NCBI GenBank assembly: GCA_028692515.1
Contig: JAQUXG010000091.1
Location: 1-6,841 of the forward strand
Reading direction: 5' to 3'
Origin: Kiritimatiellales bacterium
GTDB lineage: Bacteria > Verrucomicrobiota > Kiritimatiellia > Kiritimatiellales > Tichowtungiaceae
DNA length: 6,841 nt
Part shown: in pieces, positions 1-5,862 of the stretch
How positions within the stretch are numbered: the stretch's first letter is position 1
Layout: each line of letters opens with the position of its first letter
Notes under the pieces: generated by a model
Seen by the model: only the letters and a program-made list of their open reading frames with translations
Database searches by the model: none
What the model was told of the DNA's origin: nothing
Position numbers and translations under genes: made by a program

Positions 1-106
1 ACGTCTTCAGGCTCTTCCCTACGTGCGCTACACCGTTCGCGCGCAGTCCGAGCTCGAAAAAGGCCGTGCCCGCTACCGCCCCTTTGGCGGAACTATGCGC
101 GGTTAA
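1..106 (+). CDS. TraR/DksA-family protein, C-terminal fragment (5' end outside window)
   Basis: Reading from base 2, the last 34 codons run to the TAA at 104-106. The peptide starts RLQALPYVRYTVRAQSELEK and ends RPFGGTMRG. The pattern R-L-x-A-x-P-Y-x-R-Y-C-x-x-C-Q is the hallmark of the end of the DksA/TraR C4 zinc-finger domain, a regulator that enters the RNA polymerase secondary channel. Here the two cysteines expected after RY are Thr and Ala (T-V-R-A), so at least the second half of the zinc site is missing. Some DksA paralogues, such as Pseudomonas DksA2, are known to lack a complete zinc site. The gene lies 15 bp upstream of lspA, a pairing I recall from Chlamydia. The first half of the finger and the coiled coil are outside the window, so the family call rests on about 20 residues. 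Confidence 0.7.
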   Translation, partial: RLQALPYVRYTVRAQSELEKGRARYRPFGGTMRG

Positions 107-110
107 TCAC

Positions 111-116
111 GGGAGA
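111..116 (+). promoter_or_regulatory. Ribosome binding site of lspA
   Basis: GGGAGA lies five bases before the ATG at 122 and supports that start. It falls within the 15-bp gap after the DksA-like gene, so the two genes are probably cotranscribed. Confidence 0.6.
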
Positions 117-121
117 ACCTC

Positions 122-598
122 ATGCTTGTACTCATTCTGGCACTGGTCATCGTCTGGATGGATCAGCTGACCAAACTGTGGGTGCGGGCATCTTTTGTTT
201 ACGGCGGCGATCCGCACGCCGTGATTCCCGGGTTCTTCAACCTCGTCTATGTCCGCAACGAAGGCGCGGCATGGGGGATGCTTGGCGGACAAATGCCGAT
301 CCTGATTATCCTCTCGATCGTCGTTTTGATTCTGCTGGCCGTCTATCGCCGTAAAGTGCTCAACCCGACGCTCGACCACCGCATCGCGTTCGGTTTGATG
401 GTTGGCGGAATCTGCGGCAATCTGATCGATCGCATCCGCGTCGGCTGGGTTACCGACTTTCTTGATTTTCATCTCGGAGGGCATCATTTTCCATCGTTCA
501 ACGTCGCCGACTCCTCCATTTGTATCGCCGTCGGCCTCTACATGCTCTCTTCGCTTTGGCATCCCCGCCACCCGCTGAAAAACAATGACGCCAACTAA
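122..598 (+). CDS. lspA: Lipoprotein signal peptidase (signal peptidase II)
   Basis: This inner-membrane aspartyl protease cleaves the signal peptide of prolipoproteins after the lipobox Cys has been diacylglyceryl-modified. The 158 residues match the family length (about 150-170). Family blocks appear in order: D14-Q-x-T-K18 at the end of the first membrane helix, N46-E-G-A-A50, G95-G-x-x-G-N-x-x-D103-R, V-T-D-F-L-D at about 110-115, and F126-N-V-A-D130. Asp103 and Asp130 are the expected catalytic pair. Hydrophobic stretches at about 1-13, 58-75, 88-101 and 131-145 fit four membrane helices. The N-terminus is short, since the first helix begins at residue 1, but the good ribosome binding site supports this ATG. 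The last 14 bases overlap miaA, which suggests translational coupling. Confidence 0.96.
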   Translation: MLVLILALVIVWMDQLTKLWVRASFVYGGDPHAVIPGFFNLVYVRNEGAAWGMLGGQMPILIILSIVVLILLAVYRRKVLNPTLDHRIAFGLMVGGICGNLIDRIRVGWVTDFLDFHLGGHHFPSFNVADSSICIAVGLYMLSSLWHPRHPLKNNDAN

Positions 599-1499
599 AC
601 CCAGCGCGTTTGTGCTTGTCGGTCCGACGGCCTCGGGCAAAAGCGCGGTCGCGCAGCTCCTTGCCGAACAGACTGGTGCACCCGTTGTTTCCGCCGACTC
701 CATGAACCTCTATCGCGGAATGGACATCGGCACGGCCAAGCCGTCGCCCGCCGAGCGCGGCGCGGTCAATTATTACGGTGTCGATCTGGCCGCCCCGACC
801 GAAACCTTCAGCGTTGGCGACTGGCTCAACGCCGTGAAACCGGCTTTTTTCCAATGTTTGGAAGAAAATAAAACCCCGATCGTGGCGGGAGGCACCGGGC
901 TTTATGTGAAATGTCTTTTACAAGGGCTCGACGACCTGCCGCCTGCCGACGAGGCGCTTCGCGCGCGCACCGAAAAAATGACGCTCGCCGAATTGCAGGC
1001 CGAAGCCAAACAGGCCGCGCCGGAAGCCTACGCCGCGCTCGCTGATAACGAAAATCCGCGCCGTCTTATCCGGTTGCTTGAACACGGTGGACAGATTTCC
1101 AACCATTGGAAAACGGAACTTCCGATGGTCATCGGCCTGAATGTCGAACGGGATATTTTGCATAAACGGATCGCGGCGCGGGTCGAAAAAATGTACGCGG
1201 GCGGACTGCTCGACGAGGCGCGCGGCCTGATTGGACTCGAATTGTCGGCCACCGCGCAAAAAGCGATCGGTTACGCCGAAGCGTTCGCCGTTTTGCGCGG
1301 CAAAATGACCGAGGCCGAAGCCAAAGAGAAAACCGCCATCCGTACCCGCCAGCTTTCCAAACGCCAGATGACCTGGTTTCGCCATCAGCTCAATGTCGAG
1401 TGGATTGAAACCGTCGAGTTTCCAAGCCTTGGAAAACTGGCTGAAAAAGTTTCCACTGTTTGGAAAAACAATGGAGCGGTGCCGGTAAAGGGCGTATAA
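585..1499 (+). CDS. miaA: tRNA dimethylallyltransferase
   Basis: MiaA transfers a dimethylallyl group from DMAPP to N6 of A37 in tRNAs that read UNN codons; it is the first step towards ms2i6A. The 304 residues are typical. The P-loop GPTASGKS is at 13-20. The block D38-S-M-x-L-Y-R-G-M-D-I-G-T-A-K-P follows, with the catalytic Asp and a conserved GTAKP. GGTGLYVK is at 102-109, A-I-G-Y lies in the C-terminal third, and R255-Q-L-S-K-R-Q-M-T-W-F-R266 is the tRNA-binding signature. An in-frame TGA at 576-578 makes ATG 585 the first usable start, inside the end of lspA. Four copies of a 17-bp palindrome lie inside this gene. Two of them make up much of the tail after about residue 278, beyond the conserved domain. 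Only a weak ribosome binding site is visible, consistent with coupling to lspA. Confidence 0.97.
   Translation: MTPTKPSAFVLVGPTASGKSAVAQLLAEQTGAPVVSADSMNLYRGMDIGTAKPSPAERGAVNYYGVDLAAPTETFSVGDWLNAVKPAFFQCLEENKTPIVAGGTGLYVKCLLQGLDDLPPADEALRARTEKMTLAELQAEAKQAAPEAYAALADNENPRRLIRLLEHGGQISNHWKTELPMVIGLNVERDILHKRIAARVEKMYAGGLLDEARGLIGLELSATAQKAIGYAEAFAVLRGKMTEAEAKEKTAIRTRQLSKRQMTWFRHQLNVEWIETVEFPSLGKLAEKVSTVWKNNGAVPVKGV
848..864 (+). repeat. Palindromic repeat copy 1, TTTCCAA-N3-TTGGAAA type
   Basis: The copy reads TTTCCAATGTTTGGAAG, 13 of 14 specified bases. It lies inside miaA and encodes parts of F-F-Q-C-L-E-E (residues 88-94). Its first base is the third position of a codon. Confidence 0.75.
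1096..1112 (+). repeat. Palindromic repeat copy 2, TTTCCAA-N3-TTGGAAA type
   Basis: The copy reads TTTCCAACCATTGGAAA, a perfect 14 of 14. It lies inside miaA and encodes I-S-N-H-W-K (171-176). Its first base is the second position of a codon, so the reading phase differs from copy 1. Confidence 0.8.
1419..1435 (+). repeat. Palindromic repeat copy 3, TTTCCAA-N3-TTGGAAA type
   Basis: The copy reads TTTCCAAGCCTTGGAAA, a perfect 14 of 14; its inner GCC also extends the dyad by one base pair. It encodes F-P-S-L-G-K (279-284) in the miaA tail. Its first base is the first codon position, a third reading phase. Confidence 0.8.
1450..1466 (+). repeat. Palindromic repeat copy 4, TTTCCAA-N3-TTGGAAA type
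   Basis: The copy reads TTTCCACTGTTTGGAAA, 13 of 14. Its centre is 31 bp from the centre of copy 3, about three helical turns. It encodes V-S-T-V-W-K in the last 20 residues of MiaA. Confidence 0.75.
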
Positions 1500-1506
1500 C
1501 CGCGGC

Positions 1507-2274
1507 ATGAAACGGTTTTTCCTTTTTATCCTGATTTGGCTGACGGCTGGTTTCGCGGTTGCCAGTGAGCCGGTTTTCTTTGTTCAACTGACGGATACGC
1601 ACTTCGGCTCCGAGGAGAGTTTTGAACGGGGTCGTTCGGCAGTTGAGGCGATTAATGCGTTGCCGATGGATATCTCGTTTGTCGTGGTAACCGGCGATAT
1701 CATGCAGAATTGCATTACGGATTCGAATCAGGTCAACCGGGTTTTCCAAACCTTGGGAAAATTAAACGCCCCGCTTCACTTTGTGCCGGGCAATCATGAT
1801 CTGTTGAAGGACGCGCCGGAGCAAACGATGGCGGCGTTTACCAACCGGTTCGGTCCGCTGATTTCATCGGTGCAGTGTGGCGGGGTTGATTTTGTGTTTG
1901 TTTGCACCGAGCCGCTGTCGGGTGGAGTTCAGATTTCGGGATATGATCCGCTGAAGGAGCTGGATGCGTTGCTGGGCGACCGTCCCGCCGTGGTGTTTAA
2001 TCATGTGCCGTCGGCAGATGATTTTTACAGTAACCAGGTGCACAACGGCTGGAGGCGATCCGCGACCGGGCGGCAATGGACGGAGATTTTGAACCGGCAT
2101 TCTGTGCTGGCTGTGATTGCCGGCCATTTTCATCGCGATGAGCAGGATTGGATCGGAGCGGTTCCGTTGTTTGTTGCAACGCCGCTTTCTGAAAAGGCCG
2201 GCCGTCAGGGAACCTTCCGGATTTATGAAATTGAAGACGGCCGGATTCGTTATCGAACGCAGTATCTCGATTAA
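1507..2274 (+). CDS. Secreted calcineurin-like metallophosphoesterase
   Basis: The protein is 255 residues with an N-terminal signal peptide: K2-R3, a hydrophobic core at 4-16, and likely cleavage after A-V-A (17-19) or V-A-S (18-20). It is therefore probably exported. The mature part has the complete dinuclear metal site of the calcineurin-like family: D30-x-H32, G63-D64, G95-N-H-D98, H166, and G206-H-x-H209. The spacing resembles class III cyclic nucleotide phosphodiesterases (CpdA/Icc-like), but the substrate cannot be read from sequence, and an exported location argues against a simple cAMP role. ATG 1507 follows miaA by 7 bp with no clear ribosome binding site. hflX starts 15 bp after the stop. 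The gene holds one copy of the 17-bp palindrome at 1743 and a 9-bp inverted repeat near its end. Confidence 0.9.
   Translation: MKRFFLFILIWLTAGFAVASEPVFFVQLTDTHFGSEESFERGRSAVEAINALPMDISFVVVTGDIMQNCITDSNQVNRVFQTLGKLNAPLHFVPGNHDLLKDAPEQTMAAFTNRFGPLISSVQCGGVDFVFVCTEPLSGGVQISGYDPLKELDALLGDRPAVVFNHVPSADDFYSNQVHNGWRRSATGRQWTEILNRHSVLAVIAGHFHRDEQDWIGAVPLFVATPLSEKAGRQGTFRIYEIEDGRIRYRTQYLD
1743..1759 (+). repeat. Palindromic repeat copy 5, TTTCCAA-N3-TTGGAAA type
   Basis: The copy reads TTTCCAAACCTTGGGAA, 13 of 14. It lies inside the phosphoesterase gene and encodes parts of V-F-Q-T-L-G (79-84). Its first base is the third codon position. Confidence 0.7.
2198..2244 (+). repeat. Inverted repeat near the 3' end of the phosphoesterase gene
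   Basis: CCGGCCGTC at 2198-2206 is perfectly complemented by GACGGCCGG at 2236-2244, with a 29-base spacer. It lies 30 bp before the stop codon and about 45 bp before hflX. No T-run follows, so it is not a standard intrinsic terminator. A role in RNA stability or read-through to hflX is possible but unsupported. Confidence 0.4.
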
Positions 2275-2289
2275 CCAAAGATATTATTT

Positions 2290-3576
2290 ATGAAAGAAAT
2301 GAAGACGACGGTGCCGCATGCGCAGGAACGAGCGCTGCTGGTCGGCGTGATGGTGCGCGGCGTGCATCATGAGATGGATGTGATCGATACGCTCGACGAG
2401 CTGGCGCAGCTCGCCGAAGGGGCCGGGGCCGAGGTGCTGGGGCGTGTTCTCTGTAAGCAGGTCAAAATTCATGCCGGCCATTACATCGGCAAAGGCAAGG
2501 CGGAAGAGGTTGCGCGGCAGGCGCAGGAGCTGGGCGCCAATCTGGTGATTTTTGACGAAGACCTTTCCCCCGCGCAGGGCCGCAATCTGGAAGAGGTGAT
2601 CGGCCTGCGGGTGCTGGATCGTACGCAACTGATTCTCGATATTTTCGCCCGCCGCGCGCAGACGCGCGAGGGCTGTTTGCAGGTCGAGCTGGCACAGCAT
2701 CGTTATCTGCTCCCACGTCTGCGCCGTATGTGGACGCATTTGGAACGGCAGGCGGGAGGGATTGGTCTGAAGGGGCCGGGCGAAACGCAGATCGAAATGG
2801 ATAAGCGTCGCATTCAGGATTTGATCCGTACGCTGACCCAGGAGCTGGAGCTGGTTCGTACGCGCCGCGCGGAGCAGCGGCGCGGGCGGCAGCGCCACGG
2901 CTGGGCGCTGGTTTCGATTGTCGGCTATACCAACGCCGGTAAGTCCACCTTGCTGAACCGACTGGCGGGTGCAGAGATTTATGCGAAAGATCAGCTGTTC
3001 GCGACGCTCGACCCGACCACGCGGCAGGTGGAGCTGCCGAACGGTGAGCCGTGTCTGATGACCGACACGGTGGGCTTTATCCGTAAGCTCCCGCATCATT
3101 TGGTCGATTCGTTCAAGGCGACGCTGGAAGAAGTCGTTGAGGCGGATCTGATTCTGCATGTGATCGACTGTTCACATCCGCAGGTCGATCAGCAGATTGC
3201 CGCAGTGAATACGGTGCTCGATGAGATTGGTGCGGAAAATAAGCCGGTATTTTGCGCGCTCAACAAGATTGATCAGGATGCCGGACGGAACATTGCGCGG
3301 CAGTTGGGGAATACCCTGATGCATTCGGCGGCGGTTTCGGCCATTACGGGCGAGGGGATGGAGGATCTCTTGAGCAAGCTGGCCAACGCCCTGAAGGGGG
3401 ATAAGCAGCTGATGAATCTGGCGATTCCGATGAGCGAGGGGCGTTTTCTGTCGATGCTGAAACAGTCGGCGACGGTGCTGGAAGAAAAATATGAGGGCGA
3501 ATTCGCCGAACTGATCGTCCGCGTTCCTGCTCCGCTCGTCCCGCGTTGCGAACCTTATCTGGTGGAGAAGGGTTGA
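2290..3576 (+). CDS. hflX: Ribosome-associated GTPase HflX
   Basis: HflX is a GTPase of the Obg-HflX superfamily that binds the 50S subunit and splits stalled or stressed ribosomes. The 428 residues match the family. The N-terminal HflX domain holds I-G-K-G-K (66-70) and a basic linker with GGIGLKGPGETQIEMDKRR (156-174), the family signature. The GTPase domain has G1 GYTNAGKS (212-219), G2 D-P-T-T (241-244), G3 D-T-V-G (259-262), G4 N-K-I-D (325-328) and a G5-like S-A-I-T-G-E-G near 350. The start at 2290 has no strong ribosome binding site. An in-frame ATG at 2299, preceded by GAAAGAA, is a possible alternative and would remove three residues. The gene follows the phosphoesterase by 15 bp. 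In gammaproteobacteria miaA and hflX flank hfq, and this neighbourhood resembles that one without hfq. Confidence 0.97.
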   Translation: MKEMKTTVPHAQERALLVGVMVRGVHHEMDVIDTLDELAQLAEGAGAEVLGRVLCKQVKIHAGHYIGKGKAEEVARQAQELGANLVIFDEDLSPAQGRNLEEVIGLRVLDRTQLILDIFARRAQTREGCLQVELAQHRYLLPRLRRMWTHLERQAGGIGLKGPGETQIEMDKRRIQDLIRTLTQELELVRTRRAEQRRGRQRHGWALVSIVGYTNAGKSTLLNRLAGAEIYAKDQLFATLDPTTRQVELPNGEPCLMTDTVGFIRKLPHHLVDSFKATLEEVVEADLILHVIDCSHPQVDQQIAAVNTVLDEIGAENKPVFCALNKIDQDAGRNIARQLGNTLMHSAAVSAITGEGMEDLLSKLANALKGDKQLMNLAIPMSEGRFLSMLKQSATVLEEKYEGEFAELIVRVPAPLVPRCEPYLVEKG

Positions 3577-3619
3577 AATCCGGCGCTTCTTATCCGATAG
3601 TGGCGCACTTTAAAAATCA

Positions 3620-3625
3620 GGGAGA
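3620..3625 (+). promoter_or_regulatory. Ribosome binding site of the DUF3127-like gene
   Basis: GGGAGA lies about five bases before ATG 3631 and supports this start. The 54-bp gap after hflX shows no convincing promoter or terminator. Confidence 0.55.
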
Positions 3626-3630
3626 TAACC

Positions 3631-3987
3631 ATGGCATATGATTTAACAGGGAAAGTTAAGCTGGTAAAGGACGCTCAAACCTTTGGGGCGAACGGCTTTA
3701 CGAAACGCGAATTTGTGGTGACGGTTGAGGACGGCAAGTATCCGCAGGAAATCGCACTGGAGTGCGTTCAGGATAAGGTGACGCTTCTCGACGGTCTCAA
3801 AGAAGGCCAGACTGTTACGGTGACGTTTGATATTCGCGGTCGCGAATATAATGGGCGCTATTTCAACAACTTGCAGGCGTGGCGCATTAAAGCCGAAGAC
3901 GGCGGCGCTCCGGCCGAAGAAGACCGTCCGCCGATCCCGACCGACGCCGAAGCTCCCGGCGAATTTGACGACGATATTCCGTTTTAA
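3631..3987 (+). CDS. DUF3127-like OB-fold protein with SSB-type C-terminal tip
   Basis: The protein is 118 residues. Residues 1-90 look like a single small beta-rich domain (G-K-V-K-L-V, K-R-E-F-V-V-T, P-Q-E-I-A-L-E, G-Q-T-V-T-V-T-F-D-I-R-G-R-E) ending in Y-F-N-N-L-Q-A-W-R. This pattern matches my memory of DUF3127, a family of small OB-fold proteins seen in Bacteroidetes and related groups. After it comes a flexible acidic, Pro/Ala-rich tail that ends E-F-D-D-D-I-P-F. In bacterial SSB the last residues DDDIPF are the docking peptide for partners such as RecQ, PriA, RecO and exonuclease I. An ssDNA-binding or SSB-accessory role is inferred, not shown. It is clearly shorter than a normal SSB and lacks an obvious SSB signature. 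It lies 54 bp after hflX and 100 bp before argG. Confidence 0.8.
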   Translation: MAYDLTGKVKLVKDAQTFGANGFTKREFVVTVEDGKYPQEIALECVQDKVTLLDGLKEGQTVTVTFDIRGREYNGRYFNNLQAWRIKAEDGGAPAEEDRPPIPTDAEAPGEFDDDIPF

Positions 3988-3990
3988 ATA

Positions 3991-4070
3991 GAGTCGAAAA
4001 GTCAGAAAGTCGAAGGTCGAAAGTGAATGACCTTTGACTGTTGACCTTAAGACCTTTGACTTAAATCGAC
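3991..4070 (+). repeat. Intergenic inverted heptamer array (GTCGAAR / YTTTGAC)
   Basis: The left half holds head-to-tail units beginning at 3993, 4001, 4009 and 4016 (GTCGAAAA, GTCAGAAA, GTCGAAG, GTCGAAA). After about ten bases the complementary orientation follows, with TTTGAC at 4033-4038 and 4055-4060, GTTGAC at 4040-4045 and ATCGAC at 4065-4070. Bases 4009-4018 can pair with 4029-4038 over ten pairs including one G-U, with a ten-base loop. No T-run follows, so it is not a standard terminator. It fills most of the spacer between the DUF3127-like gene and argG. Confidence 0.7.
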
Positions 4071-4072
4071 TG

Positions 4073-4080
4073 TAAGGAGA
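4073..4080 (+). promoter_or_regulatory. Ribosome binding site of argG
   Basis: TAAGGAGA lies seven bases before ATG 4088, a strong Shine-Dalgarno match that sits directly after the heptamer array. Confidence 0.7.
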
Positions 4081-4087
4081 TTAGAAA

Positions 4088-5287
4088 ATGAAAGTTGTAT
4101 TGGCATATTCAGGCGGTCTGGACACGACGGTGCTTCTGACCTGGCTTCAGGAACAGTTTAACGCGGAAGTGATCTGCTACTGCTCAAACGTCGGACAGGA
4201 AGAGGAGCTTGACGGGCTGGAAGCGAAGGCTCTCAAGCACGGCGCGGTCAAATGTATCGTGGACGATGTCTGCGAAGAGTTCGCCAGGGATTTCGTTTTT
4301 CCGATGATGCAGGCGAACGCGATCTATGAAGGCACCTATCTGCTCGGCACCTCAATTGCCCGCCCGCTGATCGCCAAGCGCATGATGGATATCGCCATCG
4401 CCGAAGGCGCGGAAGCCATTTGCCACGGGGCAACCGGCAAAGGCAACGATCAGGTTCGTTTTGAGCTGACGGCTTATTCGATGAAGCCCGACATCAAGAT
4501 CATCGCCCCGTGGCGCATGCCGGATGTCTTCAAGTTCAATGGCCGTACCGACATGATCAAGTATCTGGAAGAGCACGGCATTCCCTGTCAGGTTTCGGCG
4601 AAGAAGCCGTACAGCACCGACCGCAACCTGCTGCACATCAGCTTTGAGGGCGGCGTTCTGGAAGATCCGTGGAATGAGCCCGACGAAAATATGTGGGTGA
4701 TGACTAAGCCGCTGAGCCAGGCCGCCGACAAAGCCGAATATGTCGAAATCAGCTTTGAAAAAGGTCTGCCGGTCGCGGTCAACGGTGAAAACCTTTCGCC
4801 CGCTGCGCTGATCCGCAAGCTGAATGCCATCGGTTGTGAACATGCCATCGGACGCATCGACATTGTCGAAAACCGCTTTACCGGCATGAAAGACCGCGGT
4901 GTCTACGAGACTCCCGGCGGAACCATTCTGCACCACGCGCATCGCGCGATGGAATCGATCACGATGGATCGTGAAGTGATGCACCAGCGCGACTCGCTGA
5001 TTCCGCAGTACGCCACACTGGTCTACAACGGCTTCTGGTTTGCGCCGGAGCGCGAAATGCTTCAGGCGGCGATTCTGGAAAGCCAGAAAATGGTCACCGG
5101 CGACGTGCGCGTGAAGCTCTTCAAGGGCGGGGTGCATGTTTGCGGACGCCGTTCGCCGTATTCGCTCTACAACCCGGCCATTGTCAGTTTCGACGAAGCG
5201 GGCGGCTACGACCAGACCGATGCGACGGGATTTATTAAGCTCAACGCCCTGCGTTTGCGCGTCCGCGCCGCGATGCAGAAAAAATAA
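4088..5287 (+). CDS. argG: Argininosuccinate synthase
   Basis: This cytosolic enzyme joins citrulline and aspartate using ATP, giving argininosuccinate, AMP and pyrophosphate; it is the next-to-last step of arginine synthesis. The 399 residues are the standard length for the short (argG type 1) form. The N-type ATP pyrophosphatase loop A-Y-S-G-G-L-D-T is at 6-13. [13 protein letters not shown] is at 114-126, the [10 protein letters not shown] block at 172-181, E-D-P-W at 192-195, and G-R-R-S-P-Y-S-L-Y at 353-361. All expected substrate-binding segments are present and nothing is truncated. argH is not adjacent in this window. The 77-bp gap that follows shows no clear terminator. Confidence 0.98.
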   Translation: MKVVLAYSGGLDTTVLLTWLQEQFNAEVICYCSNVGQEEELDGLEAKALKHGAVKCIVDDVCEEFARDFVFPMMQANAIYEGTYLLGTSIARPLIAKRMMDIAIAEGAEAICHGATGKGNDQVRFELTAYSMKPDIKIIAPWRMPDVFKFNGRTDMIKYLEEHGIPCQVSAKKPYSTDRNLLHISFEGGVLEDPWNEPDENMWVMTKPLSQAADKAEYVEISFEKGLPVAVNGENLSPAALIRKLNAIGCEHAIGRIDIVENRFTGMKDRGVYETPGGTILHHAHRAMESITMDREVMHQRDSLIPQYATLVYNGFWFAPEREMLQAAILESQKMVTGDVRVKLFKGGVHVCGRRSPYSLYNPAIVSFDEAGGYDQTDATGFIKLNALRLRVRAAMQKK

Positions 5288-5364
5288 TACACCGTTTGGC
5301 GGTTTCCTGTTGGCGGGCGGAATAAAAGGGAGTATTAGGCGTTTCGTAAATTGATGAAAGGCGC

Positions 5365-5862
5365 ATGAGCACCCTGACGATCCGTTCCGCGAAACCGGCA
5401 GACCTGCCGTTTATTGAAGCGATTGAAAACCGCTGCTTCCACGCTTCCCGCAGAAGCTCTCTGCGGGCTCTTAAGCACAGTATCCACAGCCCGACACAGA
5501 GTGTCTGGGTGGCGGTGGGTCGTCTGGACGAAAAACGCCAGATCGCCGGGGTGATGATTCTTCATCACCATCTTCTTTCGATCCGTATCTATTCTCTGGC
5601 GGTGCTTCCGGCCTTTCGCGGCAGCGGGGTGGGGCGGCGTCTGGTTCATCGGGCGGTCGCACTGGCGAAAAAAACCGGGCGATCCTCGGTGACATTGGAG
5701 GCCGATCGACGCAATAAGGTTCTGACCGAATGGTATGAGAATTTTGGTTTTAAAATTCACCGGATACTGAAAGACTACTACTCGCCCGGTCGGCATGCGG
5801 TTCGCATGCGGCTTGACATAAATTCTGCGCTCAAAGGAGGGCGCGTTCGTGGCCGTTCGTAA
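5365..5862 (+). CDS. GNAT-family N-acetyltransferase paired with a RimK-like ligase
   Basis: The 165-residue protein has the GNAT fold: an N-terminal T-I-R-S-A-K-P-A-D-L-P-F-I-E-x-I-E block, then I-Y-S-L-A-V-L-P-x-F-R85-G-S-G-V-G90, which is motif A, the acetyl-CoA pyrophosphate loop. W-Y-E-N-F-G-F at 123-129 is typical of RimI-like enzymes. The closest relatives I recognise are acetyltransferases encoded beside RLAN-type RimK proteins, often fused to a C39-like peptidase domain; that domain is absent here. The acceptor substrate is unknown. ATG 5365 is the first Met after an in-frame TAA at 5347. AAAGG lies only three bases upstream, a short spacing. The last 14 bases overlap the next gene, whose ribosome binding site is inside this one. 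The final 12 residues are basic and partly dictated by that site. Confidence 0.85.
   Translation: MSTLTIRSAKPADLPFIEAIENRCFHASRRSSLRALKHSIHSPTQSVWVAVGRLDEKRQIAGVMILHHHLLSIRIYSLAVLPAFRGSGVGRRLVHRAVALAKKTGRSSVTLEADRRNKVLTEWYENFGFKIHRILKDYYSPGRHAVRMRLDINSALKGGRVRGRS
5833..5841 (+). promoter_or_regulatory. Ribosome binding site that fixes the GTG start at 5849
   Basis: AAAGGAGGG is an almost full anti-16S match, seven bases before GTG 5849, inside the end of the acetyltransferase gene. It decides the non-ATG start of the ligase, since the next in-frame ATG is 77 codons later, inside the conserved domain. Confidence 0.8.

Noticed and set aside
2284..3159. Long open frame on the - strand (291 codons) opposite hflX
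   Set aside because: It is the antisense shadow of a certain gene. The peptide is rich in His, Arg and Gln with no recognisable domain, as expected from GC-biased codons read backwards.
3496..3507. 12-bp perfect palindrome GGCGAATTCGCC in hflX
   Set aside because: One or two perfect 12-bp palindromes are expected by chance in a window of this size, and it is a single copy.
4034..4066. Possible sigma-70 promoter for argG (TTGACT, then TTAAAT)
   Set aside because: The TTGAC matches are part of the heptamer array, and no -10-like hexamer falls at a 16-18 bp spacing.
4352..5137. Long open frame on the - strand (261 codons) opposite argG
   Set aside because: It is a shadow of argG with no family motif and no ribosome binding site that I can see.
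5136..5354. Open frame on the + strand (72 codons) across the end of argG
   Set aside because: Most of it overlaps the conserved GRRSPYSLY end of argG in another frame, and it has no domain or ribosome binding site.
5288..5364. Terminator after argG
   Set aside because: Only a 4-bp stem (ACCG/CGGT) without a T-run is present; the repeated GGCGG words are direct, not inverted.
5739..5758. Inverted repeat GAATTTT/AAAATTC in the acetyltransferase gene
   Set aside because: It encodes the conserved E-N-F-G-F motif, is AT-rich and occurs once, so protein conservation and chance explain it.
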